The position numbers and the translations under genes are program-made. Shown in pieces: positions 15,848-24,793 of a stretch of 64,000 nt of DNA (within the stretch, counting starts at the first letter, position 1; each line of letters begins with the position of its first letter). The notes below the pieces were generated by a model. That model was given only the letters and a program-made list of their open reading frames with translations, ran no database searches and was not told where the DNA came from. Where the stretch lies: NCBI GenBank assembly GCA_014654705.1, contig JACVZY010000008.1, positions 1-64,000 of the forward strand, given 5' to 3'. The stretch is from Ignavibacteria bacterium. Its GTDB lineage: Bacteria; Bacteroidota; Ignavibacteria; Kapaibacteriales; UBA4661.

Positions 15848-17644
15848 TCAATCTGTATTGCGGTTTTGACGATATTCTGTTACAAATTGGGGATTGTGCT
15901 TAAAAACTTGAGCAATGCCGTGTCCATAAAATTCACGTTCATCGCCTTCTTCACGCATGACAAATTGTTTGACTAACTGCTGCAATGATTCCATGAGGAG
16001 ATTGAGTTCTAAGGACTGGCGAGCGATTTCGTTGGTGTTCGAGGCAGATTGCTGGGCATGGTTATTCATCATCGTTGCACTGGAAGACACCTCGCGGACA
16101 AGCTCGACCTGCATCTCTGTAGCCTGCGCCAGCAATTCAATTAAATCGGCTACTGACCTTGCGCGGAAGATAATACTTTCCAGTGAGGCGGCAGTTTGTT
16201 CAGCCGCTTGCTGCCCTTTTCTTACCTGATCTGCACCCTTTTTCATTGCTGTTACGGCAGCCGAAGTTTCGGCTTGTACTTGGCGAATAGTAACCCCGAT
16301 TTGTTTTGTTGCGCTTTGAGTGCGTTCAGCCAATTTTCGTACTTCGTCGGCTACCACAGCAAAGCCCCGCCCTTGATCACCAGCACGCGCAGCCTCAATA
16401 GCAGCATTGAGAGCAAGAAGATTTGTTTGGTCTGCAATTTCTTCTATCGTTTGAACAATTTCCCCAATCTGTTCGCCCGAACTTCCCAATGCAGCAATAC
16501 GCTCTGCTGTTTCAAGCACTATACTGACAATAACTTCCATCACGCGCATGGTATCGCGAGATACTTCACCGCCTTTTTCTGCATCGGCGCTTGCAATTTT
16601 AGCCTCACTTGCTGCATTCGAGGCGTAACCGCTTGTATCCGAAAGAGCGATAATAATTTCATCGACAGCTGCGGAAACATTCATTGCTTCGCCTGCATGT
16701 TGTTGCAGTAATTTGGCAAGGGCATCGGTTAATGTGGAAATACTCCATGATGAAAAGGCTGAGAGTTTTACAGCATCAGCAACTTCACCGACCATATCAC
16801 GCACATTCATCAAAGCGGTGTTGAAGCCTTTGTACAATCTTGCTATATCATCATTGCCATGCACATCCATTTTTACTATCAGATTGCCGACAGCAAATTG
16901 CTCCATTGCAAATAACATCGCTTGCACGCTATCGGCAAGATATTGTTGGGTTTCTTTTTCAAGAGCAATCACCTCTGCATCTTTACGGCGTAATTCTTCT
17001 TGCTGATGTTGAATTTGTTCTATCGCATCATCAATTTTTCGTTGTGTTGCTGCTTGCTCTTGTTCAAATAACCGTTGCATCCTGCGGCGACCACCCTCAA
17101 ATAAAAAAGCCATTGCTAAACAACCACCGGAAACAGCAAGAAGTGTCGGAGCCGCAATGATTGTTGCAACGTCGGGTCTGAAGCCTATGGGATGAAGCCA
17201 GCCCAGGTATGAGGCAGTTGTGGCAATCCCAATGTATAATGCAATAATCGTCATATAGATATAAGCAGGCAGCCTGCCCAGGACAAGGAGGGACGACATT
17301 GCAGGGATAGCCAGCATTACAGCAAAGGGCGAAGTTACACCGCCATCAAGCCACGTTATACCGAATGAAGCGATTATCAAGCCAGAAATAAATACGTGTG
17401 CTGCCGGGGAGGCTAATCCTATTCGTAATAGCACCAGTGCAATTACTTCAGAGGCAAGAAATGATGCCGCAAAGAGCGACCGCCCCGTTAATCCGTAACC
17501 CCATATCATAATGCCTGTACTAAATAGTGCAATCACAAAATAGATCAAGATAATACTTACAAGTATTCGCGCTCGGCGTGAGTGTTTGGGGTCGTGAATA
17601 ACGGCATTTGGAACAAATGAGGCAACAAACGTTTTTGTATTCAT
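15848..17644 (-). CDS. Methyl-accepting chemotaxis protein without periplasmic sensor domain
   Basis: 598 residues from the ATG at 17644 ([10 protein letters not shown]). Residues about 25-190 contain six hydrophobic segments with very short loops, so there is no extracytoplasmic ligand domain. A coiled coil (about 195-245) leads into a HAMP-like segment (about 250-310). The cytoplasmic signalling domain (about 330-560) has the hairpin tip [20 protein letters not shown] then [20 protein letters not shown], where CheA/CheW bind. No C-terminal CheR-binding pentapeptide is visible. No che or flagellar genes lie in the window. It heads an operon with a small helical protein and a FIST-like protein. 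I infer that the receptor takes input from the membrane or from these cytoplasmic partners. Confidence 0.88.
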   Translation of the reverse strand: MNTKTFVASFVPNAVIHDPKHSRRARILVSIILIYFVIALFSTGIMIWGYGLTGRSLFAASFLASEVIALVLLRIGLASPAAHVFISGLIIASFGITWLDGGVTSPFAVMLAIPAMSSLLVLGRLPAYIYMTIIALYIGIATTASYLGWLHPIGFRPDVATIIAAPTLLAVSGGCLAMAFLFEGGRRRMQRLFEQEQAATQRKIDDAIEQIQHQQEELRRKDAEVIALEKETQQYLADSVQAMLFAMEQFAVGNLIVKMDVHGNDDIARLYKGFNTALMNVRDMVGEVADAVKLSAFSSWSISTLTDALAKLLQQHAGEAMNVSAAVDEIIIALSDTSGYASNAASEAKIASADAEKGGEVSRDTMRVMEVIVSIVLETAERIAALGSSGEQIGEIVQTIEEIADQTNLLALNAAIEAARAGDQGRGFAVVADEVRKLAERTQSATKQIGVTIRQVQAETSAAVTAMKKGADQVRKGQQAAEQTAASLESIIFRARSVADLIELLAQATEMQVELVREVSSSATMMNNHAQQSASNTNEIARQSLELNLLMESLQQLVKQFVMREEGDEREFYGHGIAQVFKHNPQFVTEYRQNRNTD

Positions 17645-17995
17645 TGGGATTAAATATCTCAATTGATAATTTGGGTCAATTTCTAAAACAAAAGGTTAGA
17701 TATTGTAGGCTATGGTGAAGGCTTGAGAGCGCCTGAAAACCTTTTGTTTCGTTTTTTGGCAATATAAATTTTTATACCAACCTTACAAAGCTTTTGCCTG
17801 CGTTGTTACGATATTACAGATGCTTTAACACTTGGATAAAGCATGGTAATCGTTTGGGCACTTTCTCAATACAGCCTGCATGGTATGGGTATGACATACC
17901 ATATCCGTCCCCCGATAGTAGAGGCTGTTTGAAAAGAGCAGGCAAAACCCGCACATTGAGTGATATAAATACCATTTCCTATCCCTCTAACCTTA
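17645..17995. other. Upstream region of the MCP operon, no gene seen
   Basis: Presumed promoter region for the minus-strand MCP operon. It contains a 12-bp inverted repeat, AAACAAAAGGTT at 17686-17697 and AACCTTTTGTTT at 17738-17749, and a smaller hairpin (ATGGTATG/CATACCAT, 17880-17902). Neither can be assigned to a regulator. No coding frame of interest. Confidence 0.4.
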
Positions 17996-18051
17996 GTATT
18001 GCCTGAGCAAAATATAATCAAACGTATTGCCTGAGCAAAATATAATCAAAC
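17996..18051. repeat. Exact tandem duplication of a 28-bp unit
   Basis: Two head-to-tail identical copies of a 28-base unit (GTATTGCCTGAGCAAAATAT followed by AATCAAAC), at 17996-18023 and 18024-18051, lie 90 bp before the IS630-like transposase remnant. It may be a replication slippage product or a relic of the element's left end. Confidence 0.85.
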
Positions 18052-18142
18052 TGTTGATATCAAGCAAATCCTCAACGAGGAGATCGTGTGAATACACGCT
18101 CAATATCATTGTTAATGCCATCGTCCATATCCTCTTGTAAAG

Positions 18143-19195
18143 ATGCCGTTGGTGCTCGTTGCGACCAAAGACCGCGCCATGGCTGCCGTTGTGCGGGGTT
18201 ATAAACTCGTTGACACCACACCCAACGAAGAAGAGGCACCCAGAACGCTCGTTTTGCTCAACTCTATTGCTCAAAGCCGAGGGACGAACATCAAAGGATG
18301 TTGGTCAGATCGTGGGCATGACCGATGTGAGCGTCAATAGTTGGCTTTGTCGGTACAAAAGCGAAGGTATCTCCGGTTTGCTGATAAAGCCGGGTCGTGG
18401 TCGCAAGCCCATGATGGAACACAGCGATACCGAATCGGTGCGCCAGCACATCAACGACCATCGCCAACGTGCAGAGATGGCGCGTGCCCCGAGTGGCAAG
18501 GCGCAAGCGGTAAAAAGCGAGTCGGACAACGTTTCGCAATTTTTTAAAAGTCTTGGCGGACGATACAAACACATAAGAAAACGGTGTCATGGAAAACCAA
18601 ACTCCGAAGTCTATGCGCATCAATACTGGTGTGTGCAAGATCTGGAGCGTCTGTCGGAACAAGGACTCATCGACCTGTTCTATGGCGATGAAAGCCGTGT
18701 TTCTAGCGAGGGCTATGTTCCCTACGGCTGGCAATTTCCGGGTGAAGATGTTGCTATTGCTGTCCGTAAAGGATATGCACTCAATATCTTTGGACTTATC
18801 AGCCGAAGCAATCTCTGCCATTGGACAAGCACAGAGTCAATCATCAACGGGCAATTTCTTGTGGAGTATCTTGATCGCTTTTGTCTGAGCCTCACAAAGT
18901 TGACCTTTCTTGTTCTTAACAACGCTTCGGGGTGCATCGGTCAAAAGCGTTTCGGGAGCGTTTGCGTACCTAGCAAGCACGAAGATTGTTCATCTTCTTT
19001 CTTCCGCCCTATTCTCCGCACTTAAACATTGCCGAAACACTCTGGCGAAAACTCAAAAAAGAATGGTTGAACCTTGAAGACTATCAGGGCAAAGAAACTC
19101 TCTTTTATGCCGTCAATCGCTGTATGGCTCATGTTGGCAAATTCCTCACTATCAACTTTAGCCCTTTTAATCCAAACTAAATCTAGCGACGTACT
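18143..19195 (+). mobile_element. Degenerate IS630-family insertion sequence, ends not defined
   Basis: The stretch carrying the broken IS630-type transposase. I could not identify matching terminal inverted repeats or a TA target duplication with confidence, so the boundaries are only those of the coding remnant. Confidence 0.5.
18159..19180 (+). pseudogene. IS630-family transposase, inactivated
   Basis: The N-terminal helix-turn-helix is seen in LLLKAEGRTSKDVGQIVGMT and DVSVNSWLCRYKSEGISGLL, typical of IS630 transposases. The DDE domain supplies DLFYGDES (first Asp) and, after a frameshift, FLPPYSPHLNIAETLWRKLK (final Glu). Four lesions are visible. A frameshift falls after VLNNAS near 18925. 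An in-frame TAG at about 18973 comes after ERLRT. The second catalytic Asp of the usual VLDNAS motif reads Asn. The region before the HTH also changes frame (18143 versus 18159). The element can no longer transpose by itself. It ends shortly before the terminator and tRNA pair at 19.2-19.5 kb. Confidence 0.85.
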
Positions 19196-19223
19196 TAACA
19201 TGAGAAACAATGTTCAATTCAAC

Positions 19224-19261
19224 AAAAAAGCCCGTAGAAGTTATATTCTACGGGCTTTTTT
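19224..19261 (-). terminator. Terminator for the tRNA transcript (works in both directions)
   Basis: A 16-bp stem (AAAAAAGCCCGTAGAA / TTCTACGGGCTTTTTT) with a six-base loop, 12 bp beyond the 3' end of tRNA-Asp on the minus strand. The A/T tracts on both sides make it bidirectional. Confidence 0.9.
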
Positions 19262-19272
19262 TCTATCAAGAG

Positions 19273-19347
19273 CGGGACCGACGGGGCTCGAACCCGCGAC
19301 CTCCTGCGTGACAGGCAGGCGCTCTAACCAAGCTGAGCTACGATCCC
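19273..19347 (-). tRNA. tRNA-Asp (anticodon GTC)
   Basis: A 75-nt cloverleaf read on the minus strand: acceptor GGGATCG/CGGTCCC with one G-T pair, D-arm GCTC...GAGC, anticodon stem CCTGC/GCAGG around loop CTGTCAC (anticodon GTC), T-arm with TTCGAGC, discriminator G as expected for aspartate. CCA is not encoded. Confidence 0.96.
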
Positions 19348-19386
19348 ATTTTGTCAATCACTTTGTAGGGTAACTGTTCTGCTGCG

Positions 19387-19461
<75 letters not shown>

Positions 19462-19578
19462 GCGGAAGGAACTGTAAAAGACTAACAAAACAGTACTGAT
19501 TGTCAAAGTGAGTTTCAAATATACGACTTTTCTATGGACTTGTCAACTGTTTTTCGCAAAATCCCCAAAAATTATTTT

Positions 19579-20139
19579 TTACTTTTGAGATTTAACGCGC
19601 TCCGGATTCAACTCAATAAACTCTTTCCATGATGAAGCCTTGCGTTTACCGCCCTTTCCAGCGAGTGCAGCAATCTGGTACGAATGGCAAATTGCCACAG
19701 CAAGTGCATCGGTGGCGTCGTAGAAGTCCGGTGTTTCCTCAATGTTGAGTAGCGTCCGCACCATATACTGCACCTGCTCTTTGCTGGCATTACCGTTGCC
19801 TGTGACGGCGCGTTTGATGAAGCGTGGCGCGTATTCTGCCGCCGGAATGTCCACCATAATCGCCGCCAAGATAGCAGCGCTGCGGGCGTGAGCCAATTTG
19901 ATAATCGAAGAAGCGCTTTTGTGATAAAAAATCGTCTCGATTGCCAACTGGTCGGGCAGCGAACGCTCAATCACCTTCTGAAGCCGCGTGTAGATGGTCT
20001 TGAGCCGCATCGGCAGATCTTCGTGCTGCCGCTTTGCCTCAATGACACCGTATTCGATGAGCGTGAGGTTCTTGCCCTCTTTCTCTACTACGCCATAGCC
20101 ACAAACAACGCTTCCCGGGTCAACGCCTAAAATTCGCAT
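19579..20139 (-). CDS. ruvC: Holliday junction resolvase RuvC
   Basis: An endonuclease that cuts Holliday junctions with RuvAB during recombinational repair. 186 residues, slightly longer than the usual 160-175 because of a basic C-terminal tail. Catalytic acids are visible: Asp7 (RILGVDPGS), Glu68 (LAIETIFYH), and Asp141/Asp144 (FYDATDALAVAICH). KSASSIIKLAHARSAAIL is the conserved helix after the second acid. The start at 20139 gives the canonical N-terminus. It lies 13 bp downstream of hslU on the same strand and probably shares its transcript. ruvA and ruvB are not in the window. Confidence 0.96.
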   Translation of the reverse strand: MRILGVDPGSVVCGYGVVEKEGKNLTLIEYGVIEAKRQHEDLPMRLKTIYTRLQKVIERSLPDQLAIETIFYHKSASSIIKLAHARSAAILAAIMVDIPAAEYAPRFIKRAVTGNGNASKEQVQYMVRTLLNIEETPDFYDATDALAVAICHSYQIAALAGKGGKRKASSWKEFIELNPERVKSQK

Positions 20140-20152
20140 TGTTGTAGAGGTT

Positions 20153-21565
20153 TTAGAGAATGTATTTACTGAGGTCTTGATTCTTCGCTATTGCGTTTAA
20201 GCGCTCTTTCACAAAGCTCGGCGTAATCAGGATTTTTTTATCCGTGATATTGTCCGGCGTGTTGTAGAGCGTTTCTTCCAAAAGCGTCGTCAGAATAGTG
20301 TGCAAACGCCGTGCGCCGATATTGACCACTTCTTGATTGACATAGGCTGCTGTCGCCGCAATTTCTTTTATCGCTTCTTCTTCAAAGACCAATTCCACAT
20401 CTTCACTCGACATCAGCGCTTGGTATTGCTTGATAAGTGCATTTTCGGGGATGGTCAGAATCTTGAAAAAATCGTCTTCGTTCAAGCTGTCCAATTCTAC
20501 GCGAATAGGGAAGCGACCTTGCAACTCCGGAATAAGGTCGGACGGTTTGGCAACGTGGAATGCGCCCGATGCAATAAAGAGTACGTGGTCGGTACGTACC
20601 GAGCCGTATTTCGTGGAAACGGTCGAACCCTCTACAATCGGCAATAAATCTCGCTGCACACCCGACCGAGACACGTCTGGTCCACCGCTACCGCCGCCTC
20701 CGCCCGTGGTGGCTACTTTGTCAATTTCGTCAATAAACACAATGCCCATATTTTCGGCGCGGGCGATGGCTTCTTGCATAGCGGCATCCATGTCAATCAA
20801 TTTTTCAGCTTCTTCCTGTTCCAAAAGCTGACGTGCATCGGCAACGGTTACTTTGCGTTTAATAGTGCGCTTTGGCATCATTCCTTCGAGCATATTTCCT
20901 AAGTCAATTCCCATATTGTCCATGCCGACGGGTCCCAGCACGTGCATTTGCGGGGCGCTATCGTTCATGTCAATTTCAATCATGCGTTCTTCCAGTTCGC
21001 CATTTTGGAGTTGTTGCAAGAATTTATCCCGTGTGGCTGCGTTCTCAACAATTTCTTCTTCTTCGCCCGTTGCAAATCCAAAACTCCCCGGACGACGAAT
21101 TTGCGGTGGAATGAGAATATCCAGTATTCGCATCTCCACTGCTTTCTTGGCAGCAGTGCGGACTTCTTCGCGTTTCTCCGCACGAACCATACTTACAGCA
21201 ATTTCCACCAGGTCCCGAATCATAGATTCTACATCGCGTCCCACATAGCCGACTTCGGTAAATTTTGTGGCTTCTATCTTCACAAACGGCGCACCGGAGA
21301 GCTTTGCCAGACGACGTGCAATCTCGGTTTTGCCCACGCCCGTCGGACCAATCATAATGATATTGTTCGGCATGATTTCATCACGCATTACGCCTTGCAC
21401 GTTCTGTCTGCGCCACCTGTTGCGAAGCGCTATGGCGACTGATTTTTTCGCTGCGGACTGCCCGATAATATATTTATCCAGTTCGGTAACGATTTCATGC
21501 GGTGTGAGCGATTGTAGCTTTTGAAGATGCGCCGGAAGTGCTGTTGTGGTCTCGGTTGTGGACAT
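20153..21565 (-). CDS. hslU: ATP-dependent protease ATPase subunit HslU (ClpY)
   Basis: A AAA+ unfoldase that feeds substrates to the HslV peptidase in the cytoplasm. 470 residues. The N-terminal LTPHEIVTELDKYIIGQ is the standard start of the fold. Walker A is GPTGVGKT (73-80), followed by the GYVGRDVE pore loop. An I-domain (about 115-250) precedes Walker B (VFIDEIDK); sensor/arginine-finger sequence lies in ELQGRFPIRVEL, and the end (DLSKYIL) is the HslU C-terminal tail that docks on HslV. The hslV gene, usually directly upstream, is not here: the upstream neighbour is an OsmC-family gene. ruvC follows at 13 bp. Confidence 0.96.
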   Translation of the reverse strand: MSTTETTTALPAHLQKLQSLTPHEIVTELDKYIIGQSAAKKSVAIALRNRWRRQNVQGVMRDEIMPNNIIMIGPTGVGKTEIARRLAKLSGAPFVKIEATKFTEVGYVGRDVESMIRDLVEIAVSMVRAEKREEVRTAAKKAVEMRILDILIPPQIRRPGSFGFATGEEEEIVENAATRDKFLQQLQNGELEERMIEIDMNDSAPQMHVLGPVGMDNMGIDLGNMLEGMMPKRTIKRKVTVADARQLLEQEEAEKLIDMDAAMQEAIARAENMGIVFIDEIDKVATTGGGGGSGGPDVSRSGVQRDLLPIVEGSTVSTKYGSVRTDHVLFIASGAFHVAKPSDLIPELQGRFPIRVELDSLNEDDFFKILTIPENALIKQYQALMSSEDVELVFEEEAIKEIAATAAYVNQEVVNIGARRLHTILTTLLEETLYNTPDNITDKKILITPSFVKERLNAIAKNQDLSKYIL

Positions 21566-21626
21566 AATATGAAGAGATTTTTGATGAAATTCAGAAGAAC
21601 GATGTGCTGTACGATAATGACAGAAG

Positions 21627-22037
21627 TTAAAGTAATTGCGCGTCCAGCGTAATGGGTACGCTCAATATTTTTGAAATAATACAGTTGGTTTTTGCATCCG
21701 CCGCAATCGCAGCAAAATCAGCGGCGCTCAGATTCGGCACCGATGCTTTGGTTTCAAGATGAATACCTGTGATTGCTAAGCCTTCCATCGAAACAACAGC
21801 GTTTGTGTCCAGAGCCGTCGGCGTGAAGCCCTTTTGCGATAATTGGGCTGCGATTGCCATGGTAAAACAGCCCGCGTGTGCCGCCGCAACAAGTTCTTCG
21901 GGATTTGTCCCAACGCCCTCTTCAAATCGGGTCTTGAAGGAGTATTGTGTTTTAGCCAGAACGGTGCTTTGTGTTGTCAGGTTGCCGTTTCCTTCGCGGA
22001 GAGTGCCTTCCCAGTGTGCCGATGCGGTTCGTTTCAT
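21627..22037 (-). CDS. OsmC/Ohr-family peroxiredoxin
   Basis: A thiol peroxidase of the OsmC type, predicted to reduce organic or fatty-acid hydroperoxides. 136 residues starting at 22037 (MKRTASAHWEG), with a GGAG site 12 bp upstream; a longer frame to 22466 runs antisense through the start of the peptidase gene and is rejected. The two family cysteines are present: Cys57 in EELVAAAHAGCFTMA and Cys119 in DAKTNCIISKIL. GVGTNPEELVAAAHAGCF, containing the conserved Glu, is the family signature. The order osmC, hslU, ruvC on one strand groups stress and repair functions. The 22037-22203 gap to the peptidase gene is divergent and should hold both promoters. Confidence 0.92.
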   Translation of the reverse strand: MKRTASAHWEGTLREGNGNLTTQSTVLAKTQYSFKTRFEEGVGTNPEELVAAAHAGCFTMAIAAQLSQKGFTPTALDTNAVVSMEGLAITGIHLETKASVPNLSAADFAAIAADAKTNCIISKILSVPITLDAQLL

Positions 22038-22202
22038 AGCGATGTGCTCCGAAATTATGATTACAAAAAAGAAAAATTGCGACGTGAATATAGCAAATTC
22101 ATGTGGTAGAACACGCAGAAAAATGCACGTGCGAAGTTTCCTTGCTTTCCAGTATATTTGTGGGAAGTCATTGCTTTCATAGTTATCCACCCCGCGTTCA
22201 CG

Positions 22203-24047
22203 ATGCTCAATAATTCTACACTCATTCCACTTCACGATTTCTTTCGCAATCCCGAAAAATCGGGTTATCAACTTTCGCCTAGCGGCACGTTTATTTCGTG
22301 GCTTGCGCCGTACGAAAACCGCATGAACATCCACGTCCAAGACCGCCGCGACGGACGCATTATGCGCGTTACGGGCGAGACCGCCCGCGATATTGCCGGG
22401 CACTTCTGGAAATCGGACAGCCGCATTATTTATGTCAAAGACTTTGGCGGCGATGAAAATTTTCACATCGTTTCTGTTACGGTCAGTGGCGAGGAGCTTC
22501 GTGATTTAACGCCCTTCGATGGTGTGCGGGCGCAAATTATTGATGCACTCGAAGACTTTGACGATATTATGCTCATCAGCTTGAACAAGCGGAATCCCGA
22601 ACTCTTCGACGCATACCGCCTGAATGTCAATACGGGCGAACTGACACTTGTTGCTGAAAATCCAGGCAATATCACGGGCTGGATGACCGACCACACGGGC
22701 GCTTTGCGCATTGCGATTGCCACCGATGGCGTCAACACAACGCTGCTTTACCGCGACAGCGAAGCAGACGATTTTAAGCCGTCAATCACTACGAATTTCA
22801 AAGAAAGTGTTGACCCGCTCTTTTTTACCTTCGATAATAAATACCTCTACGCCTCTTCAAATCTGAAACGCGACAAAAGCGCCATTGTGCGCTTCGACCT
22901 CGCATCGGGAAGCGTTATGGAAACGCTCTTTGAGCATGATGATGTGGACGTTTCGACGCTTTCCTACTCGCGCCGTCGGAAGGTACTCACTTCCATCACC
23001 TACACCACGTGGAAACGCGAGCGTGTGTTTCTGGATAAGCTGGCAAAAAATCTCTATCAACGCGCCGCTGCTCGCTTGTCAGGGTACGAAGTTGTCGTGG
23101 CAGATATGAGCCGTGAGGAAGATGTCATGCTCGTTCGCACGTACAGTGACCGCTCACTGGGCGCATACTACCTTTTCGACACCAAAAAAGATAAGCTCAC
23201 CAAACTCAGCGATGTCAGCCCATGGCTGAACGAAAAAGACCTCTGCGAGATGAAGCCGATTCAGTACCAGTCGCGCGATGGTCTGACGATTCACGGTTAT
23301 CTGACGCTACCCAAGCTGCCACGAACCCAAGCACCACGCAATCTTCCCGTCGTAGTGAATCCTCACGGCGGACCGTGGGTGCGCGACGTATGGGGCTACA
23401 ATCCCGAAGTACAGTTTTTGGCAAATCGCGGCTATGCGGTTGTGCAGGTGAACTATCGCGGTTCGACCGGCTACGGGCGCTCCTTCTGGGAACGCAGCTT
23501 CAAGCAGTGGGGACGCACCATGCAGAACGACATTTCGGATGCGGTGCAGTGGCTCATTGCCGAGGGCATTGCCGACCCGAAGCGTGTTGCTATCTATGGT
23601 GGTAGTTATGGTGGCTATGCGACGCTTGCCGGACTTGCCTTTACGCCCACCTTGTACGCCTGTGGCGTGGATTACGTCGGTGTGAGTAATCTTTTCACCT
23701 TCTTGAACACGATTCCGCCGTACTGGAAGCCGTATTTAGCAATGATGCACGAAATGGTCGGGCATCCCGAAATGGATAAAGACTTGTTCCACGATGCGTC
23801 GCCCGTCTTTCACGTTGACAAAATACAAGCGCCACTGCTGGTAGCTCAAGGCGCAAAAGACCCGCGCGTGAACATCGAAGAATCGAATCAAATCGTGGAG
23901 GCATTGAAAAAGCGTGGTATTGACGTACCGTATCTGGTCAAAGAAAACGAAGGGCATGGCTTTCGGAATGAAGAAAATCGTTTCGAGTTCTACCAAGCGA
24001 TGGAGACATTTTTAGCGAAGTATTTGGCTAGTAACGATGAGGATTGA
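22203..24047 (+). CDS. S9 family prolyl oligopeptidase-like peptidase (cytoplasmic)
   Basis: A serine peptidase that cleaves short peptides. 614 residues from the ATG at 22203 (MLNNSTLIPLHDFF). The N-terminal two thirds (about 15-350) is a beta-propeller with repeated blades (FRNPEKSGYQLSPSGTFISW). The C-terminal alpha/beta hydrolase begins at PIQYQSRDGLTIHGYL. Catalytic residues are visible: Ser468 in YGGSYGGYATL, Asp553 in GAKDPRVN, His585 in NEGHGFRNE. VNPHGGPWVRD gives the oxyanion region. There is no signal peptide, so it is probably cytoplasmic, as for acylaminoacyl-peptidase-like members. A PD-(D/E)XK-like gene follows 71 bp downstream; a functional link is not evident. Confidence 0.93.
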   Translation: MLNNSTLIPLHDFFRNPEKSGYQLSPSGTFISWLAPYENRMNIHVQDRRDGRIMRVTGETARDIAGHFWKSDSRIIYVKDFGGDENFHIVSVTVSGEELRDLTPFDGVRAQIIDALEDFDDIMLISLNKRNPELFDAYRLNVNTGELTLVAENPGNITGWMTDHTGALRIAIATDGVNTTLLYRDSEADDFKPSITTNFKESVDPLFFTFDNKYLYASSNLKRDKSAIVRFDLASGSVMETLFEHDDVDVSTLSYSRRRKVLTSITYTTWKRERVFLDKLAKNLYQRAAARLSGYEVVVADMSREEDVMLVRTYSDRSLGAYYLFDTKKDKLTKLSDVSPWLNEKDLCEMKPIQYQSRDGLTIHGYLTLPKLPRTQAPRNLPVVVNPHGGPWVRDVWGYNPEVQFLANRGYAVVQVNYRGSTGYGRSFWERSFKQWGRTMQNDISDAVQWLIAEGIADPKRVAIYGGSYGGYATLAGLAFTPTLYACGVDYVGVSNLFTFLNTIPPYWKPYLAMMHEMVGHPEMDKDLFHDASPVFHVDKIQAPLLVAQGAKDPRVNIEESNQIVEALKKRGIDVPYLVKENEGHGFRNEENRFEFYQAMETFLAKYLASNDED

Positions 24048-24118
24048 TGCGCTTTGCAGAAGATGACAAATGAACGTATTCTGCACAAAGCACAGCACAC
24101 ATTTTTTGGAGAAAAGCA

Positions 24119-24637
24119 ATGACCAGTCAAGAATTACAACAGGCAATTGCTCAGCTTGTCCAAGAGCAGCGCGAAACAGCGCGTCAAATCAAAGAACTCG
24201 GCAAGCAAATAGGCGGCATACACGATAAATTTGGCAAATTTGCCGAAGGCATGATGCTGCCTTCGCTCAAGCGTATTGTGAAAAAGAAGTTCGGTACGGA
24301 GATTATTGATTTCAACGTCGAGCGCGTTATCGGCGAGCGGCATATTGAACTGGACGCACGGGCGATTGCAAACGGCACACGGAATATCCTTGTTGTCATC
24401 GAAGTTAAGAGTAATCTTAATCAGCAAGAATTACAAAAGATGCAAGCAAAAATGCAGCACGTCCGCGAGTTCTTTCCCGAATATGCCGACAAAAAGCTCT
24501 ACGGGGTCATTGCTGCTCTTCACTGCGCAAAAGGCATGGAAGAAAAGACCCTCAACGCGGGATTTTATCTCGCGCGGATGAGTGAAAAAAGTTTTACGAT
24601 GAAGATTCCAAAGGAGTTTGTTCCAAAAGAATTTTAA
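24119..24637 (+). CDS. PD-(D/E)XK nuclease-like protein (DUF3782 type)
   Basis: 172 residues. The N-terminus is a coiled coil (about 1-45, QLVQEQRETARQIKELGKQI) followed by a restriction-endonuclease-like core. ERHIELDARAI and NILVVIEVKSNL supply the E-x-D and E-V-K acidic/lysine motif of the PD-(D/E)XK superfamily, after KKKFGTEIIDFN. The coiled coil plus nuclease-like core layout is that of the DUF3782 family, widespread and often multicopy in filamentous and gliding bacteria; its role is not known. A GGAG site lies 8 bp before the start. It stands between the S9 peptidase and the SpoIIE gene on the same strand, with no toxin or methylase partner. Confidence 0.78.
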   Translation: MTSQELQQAIAQLVQEQRETARQIKELGKQIGGIHDKFGKFAEGMMLPSLKRIVKKKFGTEIIDFNVERVIGERHIELDARAIANGTRNILVVIEVKSNLNQQELQKMQAKMQHVREFFPEYADKKLYGVIAALHCAKGMEEKTLNAGFYLARMSEKSFTMKIPKEFVPKEF

Positions 24638-24793
24638 TGCTCACATTGCTCTCCAATTTAACAAAAATTAACACCCTTATTCTCTGCGAAAAGCGTTACT
24701 ATGCGCTCTTGCAACCTTTTAGCGCATTGTGCGTCTAAGGGTAACAGAGTATCTATTCACGATTTGAAAAGTTTTATTTTTACGGGAGCTATC

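Noticed and set aside
17996-18051. Possible CRISPR-like repeat
   Set aside because: Only two abutting identical units with no spacer between them, so it is a tandem duplication, not an array.
18291-18821. 176-codon open frame on the minus strand inside the IS region
   Set aside because: Antisense to the IS630-type transposase remnant, whose HTH and DDE motifs fix the coding strand as plus.
22038-22466. N-terminal extension of the OsmC-family gene
   Set aside because: Runs antisense through the peptidase start and lacks family similarity; the ATG at 22037 with its GGAG site gives the canonical OsmC N-terminus.
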